Shown: piece by piece, positions 1 to 11,368 of the stretch
How positions within the stretch are numbered: position 1 is the first letter of the stretch
How the letters are laid out: each line of letters opens with the position of its first letter
NCBI GenBank assembly: GCA_030407085.1
Contig: CM059582.1
Location: 140,819,501-140,883,500 of the forward strand
DNA from: Trichopria drosophilae
Lineage: Eukaryota > Arthropoda > Insecta > Hymenoptera > Diapriidae
Direction of reading: 5' to 3'
DNA length: 64,000 nt
The notes under the pieces: generated by a model
Databases searched by the model: none
Told to the model about the DNA's origin: nothing
Seen by the model: only the letters and a program-made list of their open reading frames with translations
Made by a program: the position numbers and the translations under genes

Positions 1-1
1 T

Positions 2-607
2 AACGATTACCCGAAGTCAATGATTGACAAATATATTACAAGACGAATCCACATGCACAATGCACAAACACAAGAGGCTAACACAGAAAATAGAAGAAAT
101 CAACTCAAATATTTACAAATACCATATACAAAACATATATATGAATCAATTGAAAACTCTTTTCGCAACACTAACATCAAGATCGTACCATCTCTAAGAA
201 ACAACCTATCCGCAATAATACAAAAAGGTAAAGACAAATTACAAAAGATGGATACACACAACACCGTGTATTGCATAAAATGTATGGATTGCGATGCATC
301 ATATGTGGGAGAAAGTAAACGAACATTAAAAACTAGAATAAACGAACATCAACGCAATATCAATAGACCTTCTCAAACAAACACAGTAATCACAGAACAT
401 AGAATCCAAACACTACATAATTTTGACTGGGATAACACAAAAATACTGGATATCGAAAATAAATTTCACAATAGACGTATATCGGAAATGATTAACATCA
501 AATTACAAAAAGCTCCACTCAACAAAATTGAAGATACCCAAAGTTTACACACCGCATATGAACGCATCATTACACAAATGAAACGGTCAGGAACCTCCCC
601 ACCATAG
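2..607 (+). CDS. Penelope ORF C-terminus, GIY-YIG endonuclease (partial)
   Basis: This frame is open from the first bases of the window, so the listed start is the window edge, not a real start; the stop is TAG at 605-607. The segment HNTVYCIKCMDCDASYVGES followed by KRTLKTRINEHQR has the Cys pair, YVG, downstream Arg and EH expected of the Penelope GIY-YIG endonuclease. That enzyme nicks target DNA for target-primed reverse transcription. The reverse transcriptase lies off the left edge. All visible residues match copy B at 37709-38449, and I see no lesion in this part. Confidence 0.85.
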   Translation, partial: NDYPKSMIDKYITRRIHMHNAQTQEANTENRRNQLKYLQIPYTKHIYESIENSFRNTNIKIVPSLRNNLSAIIQKGKDKLQKMDTHNTVYCIKCMDCDASYVGESKRTLKTRINEHQRNINRPSQTNTVITEHRIQTLHNFDWDNTKILDIENKFHNRRISEMINIKLQKAPLNKIEDTQSLHTAYERIITQMKRSGTSPP

Positions 608-663
608 GAAAACAGGAAACATATAAAAAGCGGCAACACAACAGGACGCTCCACAGTAACCTC

Positions 664-694
664 TTGAAAATGAACGCAAGTCGTTCGAAACGTC
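664..694 (+). ncRNA. Degenerate hammerhead-ribozyme-like motif in Penelope tail
   Basis: Just after the ORF, GAACG (672-676) pairs with CGTTC (682-686) around a 5-nt loop. GAAA (687-690) and CGTC (691-694) follow directly. This is the stem II, GAAA box and ACGU/GUC arrangement known from hammerheads of Penelope elements. The upstream CUGANGA box is poor (TTGAAAAT), and its conserved G appears lost. The copy is therefore probably inactive, or the resemblance is only structural. The motif recurs in both arms of copy B. Confidence 0.35.
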
Positions 695-929
695 GAGGAA
701 AATCAACAGCAACCAACTTTGTAGGACAAAGCCGAACCCTTATTAATATTTTTATTATATATAACTTCTACATAAAAACACCGTGCAATTGAAAATATGT
801 TACTCCCCCCCCCTCCCTCTCTGTGCAGCTTTTCGCCGCCCTTTTTTTGGACGACTCAGGACTTCTCACAGGAAGGTGGCTGCACTGCGAGTTCTATCCC
901 TACCCTTCCCATCCAATCAACTATAAATT

Positions 930-1500
930 ATTGAAGACAATTATTTAGCAATAGCAAACTCTGTTTTAGTATCAAATTTAGGCATAAAGGCAGGCGAGTA
1001 TGGGTTGCCTTTATAAACCCAACACCTATTTCATGCTCATATACTTTTGAAGCGGCTTGCATTATTAATTTAACGCAGTGCTCTACGGCGTTAGTGTGAC
1101 ATGGAATATCTAACCAATTTATATTTAATTTTGGTTCATCCTTATGAATTATTAATTATGCAATTGTGTCTGAAGAAAAACTTGCCAAGAGAGGGGGGCA
1201 AGTTTTGTTCCTGAACAGTTAATTTATTCATAATATTCATAGTTTCTAACATGTGTGCTTTTTACGGAAACTTTAGTTTTTAGGACTCGCGTAAGTCCGA
1301 GCTCTCGGACATGTTCTCTGTCATCAACTATCATCGAGAGTAGAATGTTTTCTGGATGGGAAAAGAAGGCATTTCTTTGAATGATATTATGAACCACGTC
1401 TTGGAATTTCGAACGTAAGTTTCTGCATTTTTTAATATATGCTAAAATATGTTTAGGTCCGTCAACTATTAAAGATTTTGTTTTGATTTCGAACCACATA
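930..1500 (-). pseudogene. Degraded ORF of an uncharacterised repeated insect protein family
   Basis: A 91-codon frame (1499-1224) contains SHPENILLSMIVDDREHVRE. Further downstream on the same strand, in another frame, a stretch reads NWLDIPCHTNAVEHCVK and then MPKFDTKTEF. I recall these blocks, in this order, from a family of uncharacterised, often multicopy insect and cnidarian proteins (PCHTQAVERCVK and P-x-F-x-TK signatures). No catalytic function is known to me. Frameshifts and stops between blocks mark it as a relic. It may belong to an unclassified mobile element. Confidence 0.4.
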
Positions 1501-2041
1501 GCAAAGTATACTGTAAGAATGTATATTACAATCAGAATGAGGTTTTCGGATGGGATATGTACAACCTCAGAAACCTATTTGTAGGTCTGAACCACCGAGA
1601 GTGTGATATTGATCCTGGATCACGATTTTCTAGGTCACGGGAACAAGATCCGTCGGTGACGCGACTATTCAACACACCACTTTTAAACAAACGACTTTTC
1701 TTCACAAAAGTTCATCATATGCTTTTCTTCATATGTCATTTTCATTATCAAGAAATGAAGTACTTTAATGTAAAAAAAAATGACTAATAATGCATACATA
1801 TATACATATATATAATTATCCTAAACGCATAGTTCAGGGGCGGTCCTCGTATTATACGCCTTTTATGACATATATAACTTTTGGAAAAGTGTGTATTATT
1901 TTTTAATGTGACTAACTCAGCCGCGTGCGATGGGAATCTATGCCACCCCGAAACCCCGCTAAAAACTATCCTCACCTACCCCCTCAGAACCTCGCCTACG
2001 CTCGGTTATGCCTAAATTTGGCTATAGGTCCTGGAACTATT

Positions 2042-2275
2042 CAAAGGTCCCTGAAATATCGTAAGTTTATGTATTTTGGTCCTGGAAGTATGCGTTTCGC
2101 ATAAATATACATACATACATATATACATACATACATTCATACATACATACATATATTCATATATACATGCATACATACATACATATACAATACATACAAA
2201 GGTCCCTGAAGTATCGTAAATTTATGTATTTTGGTTCTGGAAGTATGCGTTTCGCATAAATATACATACATACAT
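2042..2275. repeat. (ACAT)n microsatellite with duplicated 75-bp flank
   Basis: CATA/ACAT runs fill about 2104-2190 and recur at 2260-2275. A block of about 75 bp beginning AAAGGTCCCTGAA and ending at the CATACATAC run occurs twice, near 2042 and 2198, with few differences. The array abuts the poly-T that marks the 3' end of the LINE on the minus strand, so it is the 3' side of that LINE's insertion target. Confidence 0.8.
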
Positions 2276-2552
2276 TTTTTTTTTTTTTTTTTCTTTTTTT
2301 GCGCGTATACCGACCACAGCCGGCATAGTGACGCCACGATACCAGGCATAGTGGACAACTCCGGAATTCGCCCTTCGGCATTGCGTCGGAGTGCCCGCCT
2401 GTTTAAGCCTCCGTACGTTCTTCTTGCGTCCTACATCCCCCATCCTCTTACGAGATTAGGGGTTCAGACGAACGTGCTTCGGCTTCTCCTCTTCTTCCCC
2501 GGGCGATGGTGTTTTCCAGGGCTCCTCTTCTTTTCTTTTCTTTCTTCTTCCC

Positions 2553-5500
2553 TTATTGGGCGGCCAGCTGTTGGCGCCGCCTCTCGTGGGCCTCCTTTCT
2601 CGCCATGATGGTTCTGGCATAGGCTGCCACTGCGTCCCAGTTGTTCTTGGACGCGAGCATAATGGGCACGATGGTGTCCGTGCGCAAACTGCCTCTCACA
2701 GCTAACTCCGCGGCTGTGCGCTCTTCGCTCCAGGCGGGGCACGCGAACAACGTGTGCTCCGCATCGTCGTCTTCGGCATCGCAGTGATCGCATTTCGTGC
2801 TGGACCTCTTGCGGATTCGCTGTTGGTAGTGCGCGAAGCATCCATGTCCGCTCAGGGCCTGAGTGAGGTGGTAGTCGACCTCTCCATGGACGCGCTCGTA
2901 CCATGGTCGAAGCGTCGGGATAAGGCGGTGCGTCCACCGTCCTTTCGTGTCTTCATCCCAGAGGCTTTGCCACTGTCTAAGTAGCCAGTCGCTACCGCGT
3001 GCCTCGGCATCCTCTTCTTCAGTCGCGATAACCTCGACTCCGGCTCTCCTCCTCTCGTCCATCTGGGCCCGTCTTTGCGCCAGTAACTGGATCGGCGGCA
3101 TGCCCGCGAGCACGTGTATCGCCGCCTTCGAGACGGATCGATAGGGGCACGTGACTCGCAGGGCGCAGCGGCGATGTACTGCCTCCATTGCTCGCATGGA
3201 GCTCTTCTTCTCTAGCGCCTTTACACAGACAGGCGCCGCGTACAGCAGCACAGATTGTACCGCTGTGCTGAGCAGAGCTCTCCTTTTTTGCCTCGGCCCT
3301 CCGATGTTACCCATTAAGCGCGCTAGCGACGCTTCGATGTCAGAAGCCTTTTCCGCAGCGGCTCGAACATGATCCCCGAAGTTCATCTTGGCATCCAGTA
3401 CTACGCCAAGATACTTCACCTGCCGTGAGATGTCCACCATATATCCCATCGCCTCAATCTTCGGTTGCTGGTAGACCCTGCGCCTCGTTATGAGGAGGCA
3501 TTCGGTCTTCTGTGCCGCCACCTGGAGCGCATTTTCGTTCATCCAGTGGTGGACTCGCCTGAGCGCCTCATTCGTTGTGTCCTCTAGCCGCGGGATCGTC
3601 CACGTTTCCACCACAACGCAGACGTCATCGGCGAAAGCCACAGTCTCTGCTCCATCCGGCAATTGTTTGCGGAGAAGCCCGTCGTACATGACGTTCCACA
3701 TGAAGGGCCCGAGCACTGAGCCCTGTGGAACGCCTGCCACGATGTTCCGCGCGCGTTCGCCTTCCTCTGTCCCGAAGTGAAGTCTCCGGTCTGAGAGGTA
3801 GCTGCCCACCATGTCCGTCAAGTAGCGAGGGACCTCTGCGTGGCCGCGCAGCGCATTCATGATTTTCACCCAGCATGCCGTATTGAACGCGTTTTTCACA
3901 TCCACCGTTACCACGGCGCAGAATTTGGCGTTTCTTCCCTTGTTTTTCAGGGCCGCGATGGCTTTGTCGCGCACGTACGCCGCCGCGTCGATAGTGGAGC
4001 GGCCTCGCCTGAACCCGTATTGCCTCTCCGAAAGGCCTCCCGACTTCTCCACTGCATCTTCCAACCGCTTCAGGAGCATTCGCTCGAGCAGTTTCCCGGC
4101 CACGTCCAGCATGCAGAGTGGTCTGTGTGCGCCCGGATCGTTGGGTTGCCTATTGGGCTTGAGCAGGAGTACTAACCGCTGTTGTTTCCATTTCGAGGGG
4201 AAGGTATTTTCCCTCAGGCACGCATTGTATAAGTCCAGGAGCATTTCCGGACAGGCGTCAGCTACCGCACGCATCGCTTCGCCTAGTATACCGTCTGGGC
4301 CGGGCGCCTTGCCGTTCTTGATTCGTTTGGCCGCTCCCTGCAGTTCTTCGATTGTGAACGGAGGAGGAGGGTCTTCTCTGTTGTTGTTTCAATCCGCCTG
4401 TTCCCTCCGGCCTTCTGGATTGCCGTCGGCTTGCCCGGGAAAGAGCTCATCGATGATTCTTTCCAAGAAGTCCGGCGATATGAGGCCTGGGGCCGGCTGC
4501 TGGCTCCGCAACCTGCCTCGCACGATCTTATAAGGGAGCCCCATGGATCTTCGTTGATGGTATGCCGAAGGTCTTCCCAAGCCCTGGCTTTGCTCTTCTT
4601 GATGGCTACCCGCATCAGTTTCCGTTTTCACCGGAACTCCTCGGCCGCCTCCTCATAATGCGGTCTACCGCGTGCCCGTTGGCATCTGCGGCTCGCGGCG
4701 ATGGATTCTCTTCTCATCGATGCGATCTCCTCCGTCCACCAATAAGTCGGCGGCTTGCGGCATTTACCACGCCTGGGCATCGCAGCATTACACGCCCTTG
4801 TGATCTGCCTGACAAGCCTATCCACCCGAACTCCCACCGTTTTGCGCTGGTCGTCTCCGATCCAGAGTTGAGCCTCGTACTCCACCTTGATGGCGTCGGC
4901 GAAGGCTTCTTTCTGCAACTTTTTAACCGCCCACCCCTTCTGCGGTCTTATCTTGGGAGGGCCCTTCATCGGCTCAACCCGGAATGTAATATACCGGTGG
5001 TCGCTCAAGGTCTCCTCGTCCATCACCTCCCAGGACGAGACTCGCCGTGCGAGGTCTTCACTGCCCAGGGTGATATCCGGGATGGATGTTCCTATCCCTC
5101 TTACGAAGGTCGGTTTAGCACCTTCGTTGTAAGCACATAAGCCCAGACGTGCCATCATGTCCATCACGGCCCTACCTCTTGCATCTGTGCGGCTTGACCC
5201 CCATTGCGTTGATCGCGCGTTGAAGTCCCCCGCTACAATTGCCTGGCCTTGTCCTCCTCTGATGTTTCCCTCCAGGTCATCGATGGCCGTTGTGAACTCC
5301 TGCAGGGTAGTGTTGGGCGAGTAGTAGCACGAGTATATTCTTACCCCACGAACTCTAACCCACACAAAGTCTTCGCATCTCTCTCCACCATCCTGGATGA
5401 TGTTATCTCCTCGTACGAAGACCGCTGCTCTGCCCGTCATGTCGCTTGTCCATGCTGTCGTCTGGATGTTTCGGTACTGCTCCGACACGATTACGACATC

Positions 5501-5585
5501 CATGCCTCGCACTGCAGCTGTGTGCAGCAGTAAGTCCTGAGCTGGGCTGCAGTGGTTCACGTTTGCCTGCAGGAATGTTAGGCCC
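2553..5585 (-). pseudogene. R1/Waldo-like ORF2: endonuclease and reverse transcriptase
   Basis: The frame begins overlapping the ORF1 stop with LTFLQANVNHC, the usual R1 ORF2 opening; no ATG is obvious there. The APE-type endonuclease (5585-4630) has AGDFNARST and TLSDHRY. A TGA interrupts it at about 4627, and frame changes follow near 4500 and between 4390 and 4270. The RT (4274-3200) carries KAPGPDG in the preceding frame, YGFRRGRST, GVPQGSVLGP and the catalytic FADDV. The C-terminus has CDHCDAEDDDAEHTLFACPAW, the R1-clade CCHC motif, and ends at 2553. In an intact copy this enzyme would nick the microsatellite target and copy the element RNA. Confidence 0.85.
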
Positions 5586-7195
5586 TCGTCTTCTCCGCCG
5601 CTGCCGTCAAGGCCTTACACCATCTACTGCCAGGATAGTGGTTGCAGTCTTCGGCGCTTATGTCGGTGCACGGGGTACAGTGCGGCTTCTCAGTGCAGCT
5701 TTTTGCCTGGTGGTCCGGCTTGCCACATGTTAGGCAGCAGTTCCTTCTATCTACGGCCTTTTTACACATAGCGGCTATGTGTCCAAAGCCGTGACACTTG
5801 AAGCATCTGGTGACGAGTGCCTCCTTCTCGCTTACTCTGCAGTTGACCCAGCCCACCCTAATCTTGCCGGTTGTAAGCAGCTTCCTTGCCACTTCCGCTG
5901 ACGCGACGATAACAGCCCTTTGGGTGCCCCTGTACGCAGCTCTGATGCTTTTTATCTGCACAGCTAGCTTCTCCTCCTCTGCGAGCGAGTTGTTCAGCGC
6001 CGCTCGTAGCTCGTCCTCCGTAATGGCATCATCCAGGTCACGGACCTCCAACGCGATCGTTGGTGTCAATGCCTTGACTTCTGCACTCGTGCCCAAGGCC
6101 GCTGCTACCGCCTAGGTGAGCGCTTCGGCTGCTTTATTTCCCTACTCAAGTTCCACGATTAGGTCACCTGCGCGGGTCCTTTTGACCCCGCTGATCTTTG
6201 CGCCGACCGTAGTAGGGTCTACTTTGCTGCGCACTGTTCTTAGCATGTCGGCATACGATGTCCCTTCAGTGGCTGGGCCCTTCTTGATCAGGACCGCGCC
6301 CGGCCTGATCCGCCTCCTTTTCGGGTTCGCTCTTGCGTTCTTTTGCCCACCCGGTGCCTGTAGCGTCGGGCGGCCCCTTTCCTCGTTGCTCGTGGTTTTC
6401 TTGCGCGATCTTCTGGCGAGCTCCCAGCCCTGCTCCTTTTCCTTTTGCGCCTGTACCTCGGGTGTTCCTGGCGTATATGGGTGAAGGTCGATGTCCCTTG
6501 CAGTGTGCGCCTCTTTGGGCCTCGTTTCCGCCTGGGTAAGGGATGCTATGTTACCCGGGCTCAGAGGAGGCGACCTCTCTTTCCTTTTGTTACGGCGCAC
6601 GTTTTCCGCTGCTGTCGTCTGACACGCTGCTTCTTTCATTTCCCGTAGCACTTGTTCTTGGTGCATGCCGATACCGCTCGCGCGCAGCTGCTCCTCGTAC
6701 GTGTTCCTGGCCGCAATTGATGCTTCTCTGGCCTCCTCGTATCTCTCCAGGTACATCATGTACGCCGCCGCTCCCTCCTTGATCTCCTTATGTATGTTCG
6801 TACGCTCGGAGATGAATTTCTGGAGGTTATCAAGCTTTTGTCGAAGGAACATTAGCAGCTTGTTTTCCTTTTGCTGCATCTCGTCGACTGTCGCTCTTGC
6901 CTCCTGCAGGCGCTTTTGTTCTTTACACGCACTTCGAGTGGGGCCATCTATCTCTATCCCATCCCCATTATCGGTCGCAGTCGCATGAATGCTGGTAGGG
7001 GCTGAGACCGTCCCTCCACCAGCTATGTCCTTTGACGATGCCCTGTCATTGTCGGTGATGCCCTCCTGCATCCTTGGGCCACCGCCCACTGCCCCCACAC
7101 CCACTACGGACGCTTGACAGTCGGAAGTGATGGGGGATTCGGCTAAAGCCTTACCCCCCCCCCCCCCCCAGGTCGTTATTTTTATCGGCCGACAT
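5578..7195 (-). pseudogene. R1/Waldo-like ORF1 (Gag-like), two in-frame TAG codons
   Basis: The likely start is the ATG at 7195 (MSADKNND...). It is followed by a run of 16 G, after which the long frame continues one phase off, so the run has probably changed length. The N-terminal half is Glu/Lys-rich and coiled-coil-like (about 6900-6700). The C-terminal half has zinc knuckles CFKCHGFGHIAAMC and CLTCGKPDHQAKSC. Two TAG codons in the same frame (about 6142 and 6113) separate VELE, GNKAAEALT and AVAAALG. The stop overlaps the ORF2 start. The product would bind element RNA in ribonucleoprotein particles. Confidence 0.8.
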
Positions 7196-7424
7196 TTCAA
7201 TCATAATTTGGAAGCGGTAAGCCGTGCTTGCCTTCGGGATTTCTCTTCGAGGTTTTCCTTCCCCTAGAACAGTTGCCAACCAAAGCTAACGAGCCCGCTC
7301 CGCCCGTCTGGTTTTGGTCCGCCCCGGGTATTTTATTTCCCCGGTACCCATTATATCTAATGAGCGTTCCCCTATCCGCCACCCGGGGAGGCGCTGGATG
7401 CGGGACCAGAAAAACCCGACACCA

Positions 7425-7473
7425 GATACATACATACATACGTACATACATACATACATACGTACACGGCCAC
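7425..7473. repeat. (ACAT/ACGT)n microsatellite at LINE 5' junction
   Basis: CATACATACATACGTACATAC-type repeats run from the end of the LINE 5' UTR to CACGGCCACG. They are the 5' side of the (ACAY)n insertion target of the minus-strand R1 element. Confidence 0.85.
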
Positions 7474-7477
7474 GAGA

Positions 7478-9620
7478 GGTGAAGAGGCAGCCATCGTTAT
7501 CGTGAATCCTGGCCTGGTAATAGGAGGAGTATGTGAAACATCGAGGACGTATGTATGGGTAAATATTTAAGGGGTTCGCGTTTATAGCTGCTACTTCTCG
7601 CTCCATTGGACGAATTTCAGGAACAACTTAATAACCTGGAAGATGATATAATGTTGACTCATAGTGACATCCTAGTTGCAGGGGATTTTAACTGTAAATC
7701 GCCGGAGTGGGGCTCTAAAAGACTTGATAGGAGAGGAGAGGCCTTATCAGATATGATAGCCAGGCTTAACCTCGTAATTCTTAACAAGGGAAGTGTACCT
7801 ACCTTTCGGCGGGGAAATACCGGATCCGTCATTGATATCCCAATAGGGTCGAAAGGCGTCGCTGCCACTGTTTCAAACTGAAGGGTATTGGTAGATTTTA
7901 CTCTAAGCGATCACCAGTATATCGAGTTCCAAACCGACACAGCACCACGGAAGAACAAACAGCGAAAACTGGAAAACAGAACTTCGAACGACAATTAAAA
8001 ACAGTAAAAGAAAATGCTGGTTGGAATTATGTCGCGCACGGGAAGAAGATCCTTAGGGACTACCGTATAGTCACCAAGAAGCTGCTGGGTAAGAAGCAGA
8101 TACCGGGACTGCTGTGCCCTAATCGAATGGCCAAGATTGTGGAGACTTTGTTTCCGAAACATAGGATGAGAAAGAAGTGGCCTACGTATCTGATCGACCT
8201 CGGAGGGGAACCATTTATGGTCCACGAATTGAAAAAAAGCATCAAAGCGGCTCAAAGCTTAAAAACACCTGGTCCAGACAGCATTCCTAATGAGGTCATT
8301 AAACTGGTGGTCGAGACATGGCCGGATTTGCTGCTGACCACATTTAATGTCTACCTAAAAGGAGGAACCTTTCCTACGAGATGGAAAAAACAGAAGCTTA
8401 TTTTGCTTCGTAAAGGTAGCAAACCATTGAGTGAGCCTTCATCCTTTCGGCCTATTAGCTTACTCGATACTATCAGTAAGCTGTTTGAGAGATTGCCGTT
8501 AGACCGATTACAACAGCATATTGACAGTAATGGAGGTCTGTCGTCGGCTCAATACGGTTTCAGGAAAGGTCGTTCTACGGTCGATGCAATTAGACAGGTG
8601 GACGGCCTCGGAAGAGAAACGGAGTCCGCTAAGTAGTAAGGGATTCTGCGCAGTAAGGGATTGTCACTCTTGACATTAACAATGCCTTCAACTCAGCCAG
8701 GTGGAGTAAGATAATGGATTCCCTGAGGGCACGTCATACTCCGGAGTACTTGACTCGGATGATGGGAAGCTACCTTGAGGACAGAAAGTTAATTTACGAA
8801 ACCGAAGAGAGACTCATGGAATACGAAGTTACGGCAGGAGTTCCACAGGGTTCGGTGCTTGGGCCATTCCTGTGGAATGTTATATATGACGGCAGGTATC
8901 CTTAACCTGCAGCTCCCAGAGGGAGGAATGATCGTTGGATTTGCGGATGATGCGGGAGTAGTGATATCGGCAAAAACAACGAGCACACTAGAAGTGTTAG
9001 CGAACGAAAGTTTACACCGTGTCAGTACATGGCTGGAAGAAAATGGGCTGAGGCTTGCAGTGCATAAAACGGAGGCAATCCTTATCACAGACAGGAGGAA
9101 ATACCGACAACCTGAACTCGTCCTACAGGGACAAGCCGTGTACTGGAGTAAGTCCCTAAAATACCTGGGGGTGCAAGTGTATGATGGACTACGATTCGTC
9201 GAACATATTCGATTGGCAGCCGATAAAGCGGCATTAACGGCAGCAAGACTGGCACGGCTCATGCCCAATATTGGAGGGCCACGAGAGCTGAAGAGGAAAT
9301 TGCTATGCAGCGTGGTGAATTCGTAGATGAAGGGGCAGTATGAAAAGTGGGAGTAAGACAGAAAATAGCGTCGGTCCAGAGACGGAGTGCTCTTCATGTA
9401 ATAGGTGCGTATCGAACGGTTTCCGAGAATGCGGCATTGGTGTTGGCTAGAACGCCGCCAATAGATCTACTGGCGACAAGACGCCAAGAAGTATACAAGA
9501 AACTCCAGCAAGTCGCGGAAGGGCCGGAGAGGGAGAGAGCAAAGGCACATATTGCAGAGCAAGCCCAAGAACATGTTTTAAAGAGATGGCAGGAGAGGTG
9601 GAGATTGGCGTGCATTTACA
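7478..9620 (+). pseudogene. 5'-truncated second R1-clade LINE, ORF2 remnant
   Basis: Plus-strand ORF2 of a different R1-clade family, starting mid-endonuclease at the microsatellite. Endonuclease motifs are VAGDFNCKSPEWGS (7677 on) and LSDHQY (near 7910). RT motifs are TPGPDSIPNE, FRPISLLD, YGFRKGRST, GVPQGSVLGP and FADDAG, found in successive frames 8127-8636, 8714-8905 and 8859-9326. Thumb-region similarity continues to about 9615 (MGVRQKIASV..., RWQERW). Several frameshifts and stops make it inactive. The opposite orientation and lower similarity show it is not a duplicate of the neighbouring element. Confidence 0.8.
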
Positions 9621-10660
9621 ACTCACGCTGTGGGGTCCACGTTTGTAAGGAATGGATGCACCAAAATATGCTTTTAGTGATCACCTTTATTTTACGTTTT
9701 GCAACGAACAATTATTTGATGAAGACGCGTCGGTGAGCTCCAGTCCGAAACGGCCGTGGACTGGATTGTATGAATGGTCGACTTTAGAATCTCAAACCAG
9801 CGATTTTACGGTAACAGATGCGAACCCGCGCAACCGAGGAAACTGCATATACGAGCCTAGAAATGATGCCCAGACGAGATTCTGCACAGCTCCTCCTCGG
9901 AAAATACATTATTGCACCGCAGACGGCATTGACAGATAACACTTCTGGGAACAGTCCGTGAGATTTGAAAGATCAATATCGAACTGGAATCGATAAACGC
10001 ACGATTTATCAGGGCGGAGAACTTTCTGCGATCAAGCAAAGATAGCGCTAGAATGTCTTGTCGAGGAAATATATCCTACTTTGTTTTTAAAGAATCACTG
10101 CGACACAAATGTAAACAACATCAAATTGTCCTTGACAAATGTCCATATAAATGTACATGTTTGTATACAGGTACGCGTTAGTGAGTAATCGATATATCTA
10201 CTCCGATATTGCGTTCGTTACGATCACACATATATTTCCATTCCGCATGCATATGATTGGCTGTCCACTGCGCAAGACTAAAATGCTTCACCTTACTTAT
10301 TATACCATGGGTACCGACAATTCCGGCCGGAGGGCGATCTCGCCACTTCTACTTTTTCTGTGTCGGAGGAGCTTTTCCTCCGAGAAAGAATTTTTTTTGC
10401 GGAGTTCGATAACTATAAGTCTAGAATGTTGTGCTTAAGGGGCAAATCGATATTCGTTACAATTGAAAAGTTATGAGTCATCGAGTCGACCTGTGCGGAA
10501 GCACGCATCGAGCGTTTCACACGGGTACATAGCGCCGGCTAATATCCTACTACATTCGTCAACTATTCGGTTGATATCGTGTATTTCTATGAAGCCATTT
10601 AAATCTCAATTACAACAGAACAATGAAGTATGAAAAAAAGAATGTATTAACCACGTTTAG
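9621..10660. other. No recognised gene; short hairpin at 10363-10383
   Basis: Open frames continue weakly past the LINE remnant to about 9940 but show no motif I recognise; a decayed LINE C-terminus is possible. TCGGAGGA (10363-10370) and TCCTCCGA (10376-10383) form a perfect 8-bp hairpin with a short loop. Nothing else stands out. Confidence 0.4.
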
Positions 10661-11368
10661 AAGAGAATGGGCTACAGATTGAAAAAATTGAAAAAAACTA
10701 ACAAAAAAATCGGCGGACGTGGACCTGGTAAATTAAGGGACAATTTAATCAATGAATTAACAAATTTTTACGGACTAGCAATAAGACAATCTTGAAACGA
10801 CATGTGGGCAACTTTTTACAACAAAATTTCAAGAAACGAGAAGCCTATGCATCAGCATTGTCCGAGCGGATCTGATTCACGGTGTAAGTGGGCAAATGCA
10901 GAAGCGGCTAGAAATTTGGAAGACTACAATCATCCCGCTCCTCTCGACGAAAATCTGCAGGAATTGATCAGACCAATATACGACGGCCTATCATCCAATG
11001 ATTTGCTGGACCGTTGTCTTGGAGAATATACGCAAAACAACGAAAGCTTTAATAAAACGATATGGCAGTTCGCTCCGAAACACATTTTTGGCGCTTCAAA
11101 TATTATTAGTATATCCGCAAATCTGGCCACATGTATTTTCAATGAAGGCTTTCATCCTGTTTTGAAAATTATGACGATCATGGGCATCAAAATCGGTCTA
11201 CATGCAGACGAATATGCCAACCGTCGTAACGAGGAGCGTTTGAAAGACGTCGAGCGACGAACGGCATTTGACTCGGTGGAGCAAAGAACTCTTCGAAAAA
11301 ACGAAAAATTGCATCTAGAGCAAGATGGGCAAGAAGACTGGGCCCTTAATAACTTAGAGCTCCAATGA
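10661..11368 (+). pseudogene. Mutator-like transposase C-terminal remnant
   Basis: The frame reads RMGYRLKKLKK, GPGKLRDNLI and FYGLAIRQ, is broken by a TGA at 10793, then continues MWATFYNKIS, HCPSGSDSRCKW, NESFNKTIWQFAPK and ATCIFNEGF. The order of a GKL...YGLAIR block, a CP-G-DS-WC block and a NESFN-W block is what I recall from a multicopy insect transposase family usually annotated as Mutator-like (or Kolobok-related). The normally conserved Trp-Cys of DSWC reads SRC here. A second relic lies at 28020-28700 on the other strand. Confidence 0.55.

Larger units (their letters stand above)
1..788 (+). mobile_element. Penelope-like element, copy A (3' part)
   Basis: The window opens inside a Penelope-like retroelement. 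It holds the GIY-YIG endonuclease end of the ORF, then a 3' tail with a hammerhead-like motif. The right end is set by comparison with copy B (37560-39250): both tails share an AT-rich stretch ending in CACCGTG. The shared protein segment is identical in the two copies, so both are young. Nothing upstream is visible, so it is unknown whether this copy is full length. Confidence 0.85.
2276..7424 (-). mobile_element. R1-clade LINE, Waldo-like, inserted in (ACAT)n
   Basis: A nearly full-length non-LTR retrotransposon of about 5.1 kb reads on the minus strand. The order is a 5' UTR of ~225 bp, a Gag-like ORF1 with CCHC knuckles, then ORF2 with APE endonuclease, reverse transcriptase and a C-terminal Cys/His motif. 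A 3' UTR and poly(A), seen as a T run near 2277-2300, follow. ACAT repeats lie directly at both ends. Waldo elements of the R1 clade are known for insertion into (ACAY)n, which fits. ORF1 has two amber codons and ORF2 a TGA and frameshifts, so this copy is defective. Confidence 0.85.

Noticed and set aside
466..654. 62-codon minus-strand frame, repeated at 37662-37850 and 38649-39116
   Set aside because: It is the antisense of the Penelope ORF end and tail; it recurs only because the element does.
2137..2443. Overlapping open frames in the ACAT/poly-T region
   Set aside because: They are low-complexity translations of the microsatellite and the LINE tail.
3151..4533. Many plus-strand frames opposite the R1 LINE ORF2
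   Set aside because: GC-rich antisense shadows without motifs.
7197..7606. Frames at the 5' end of the R1 element as an extra ORF
   Set aside because: They run into the microsatellite and contain no domain.
10363..10383. Histone-type 3' stem-loop
   Set aside because: The stem and loop sequence do not match the histone consensus and no histone gene is nearby.
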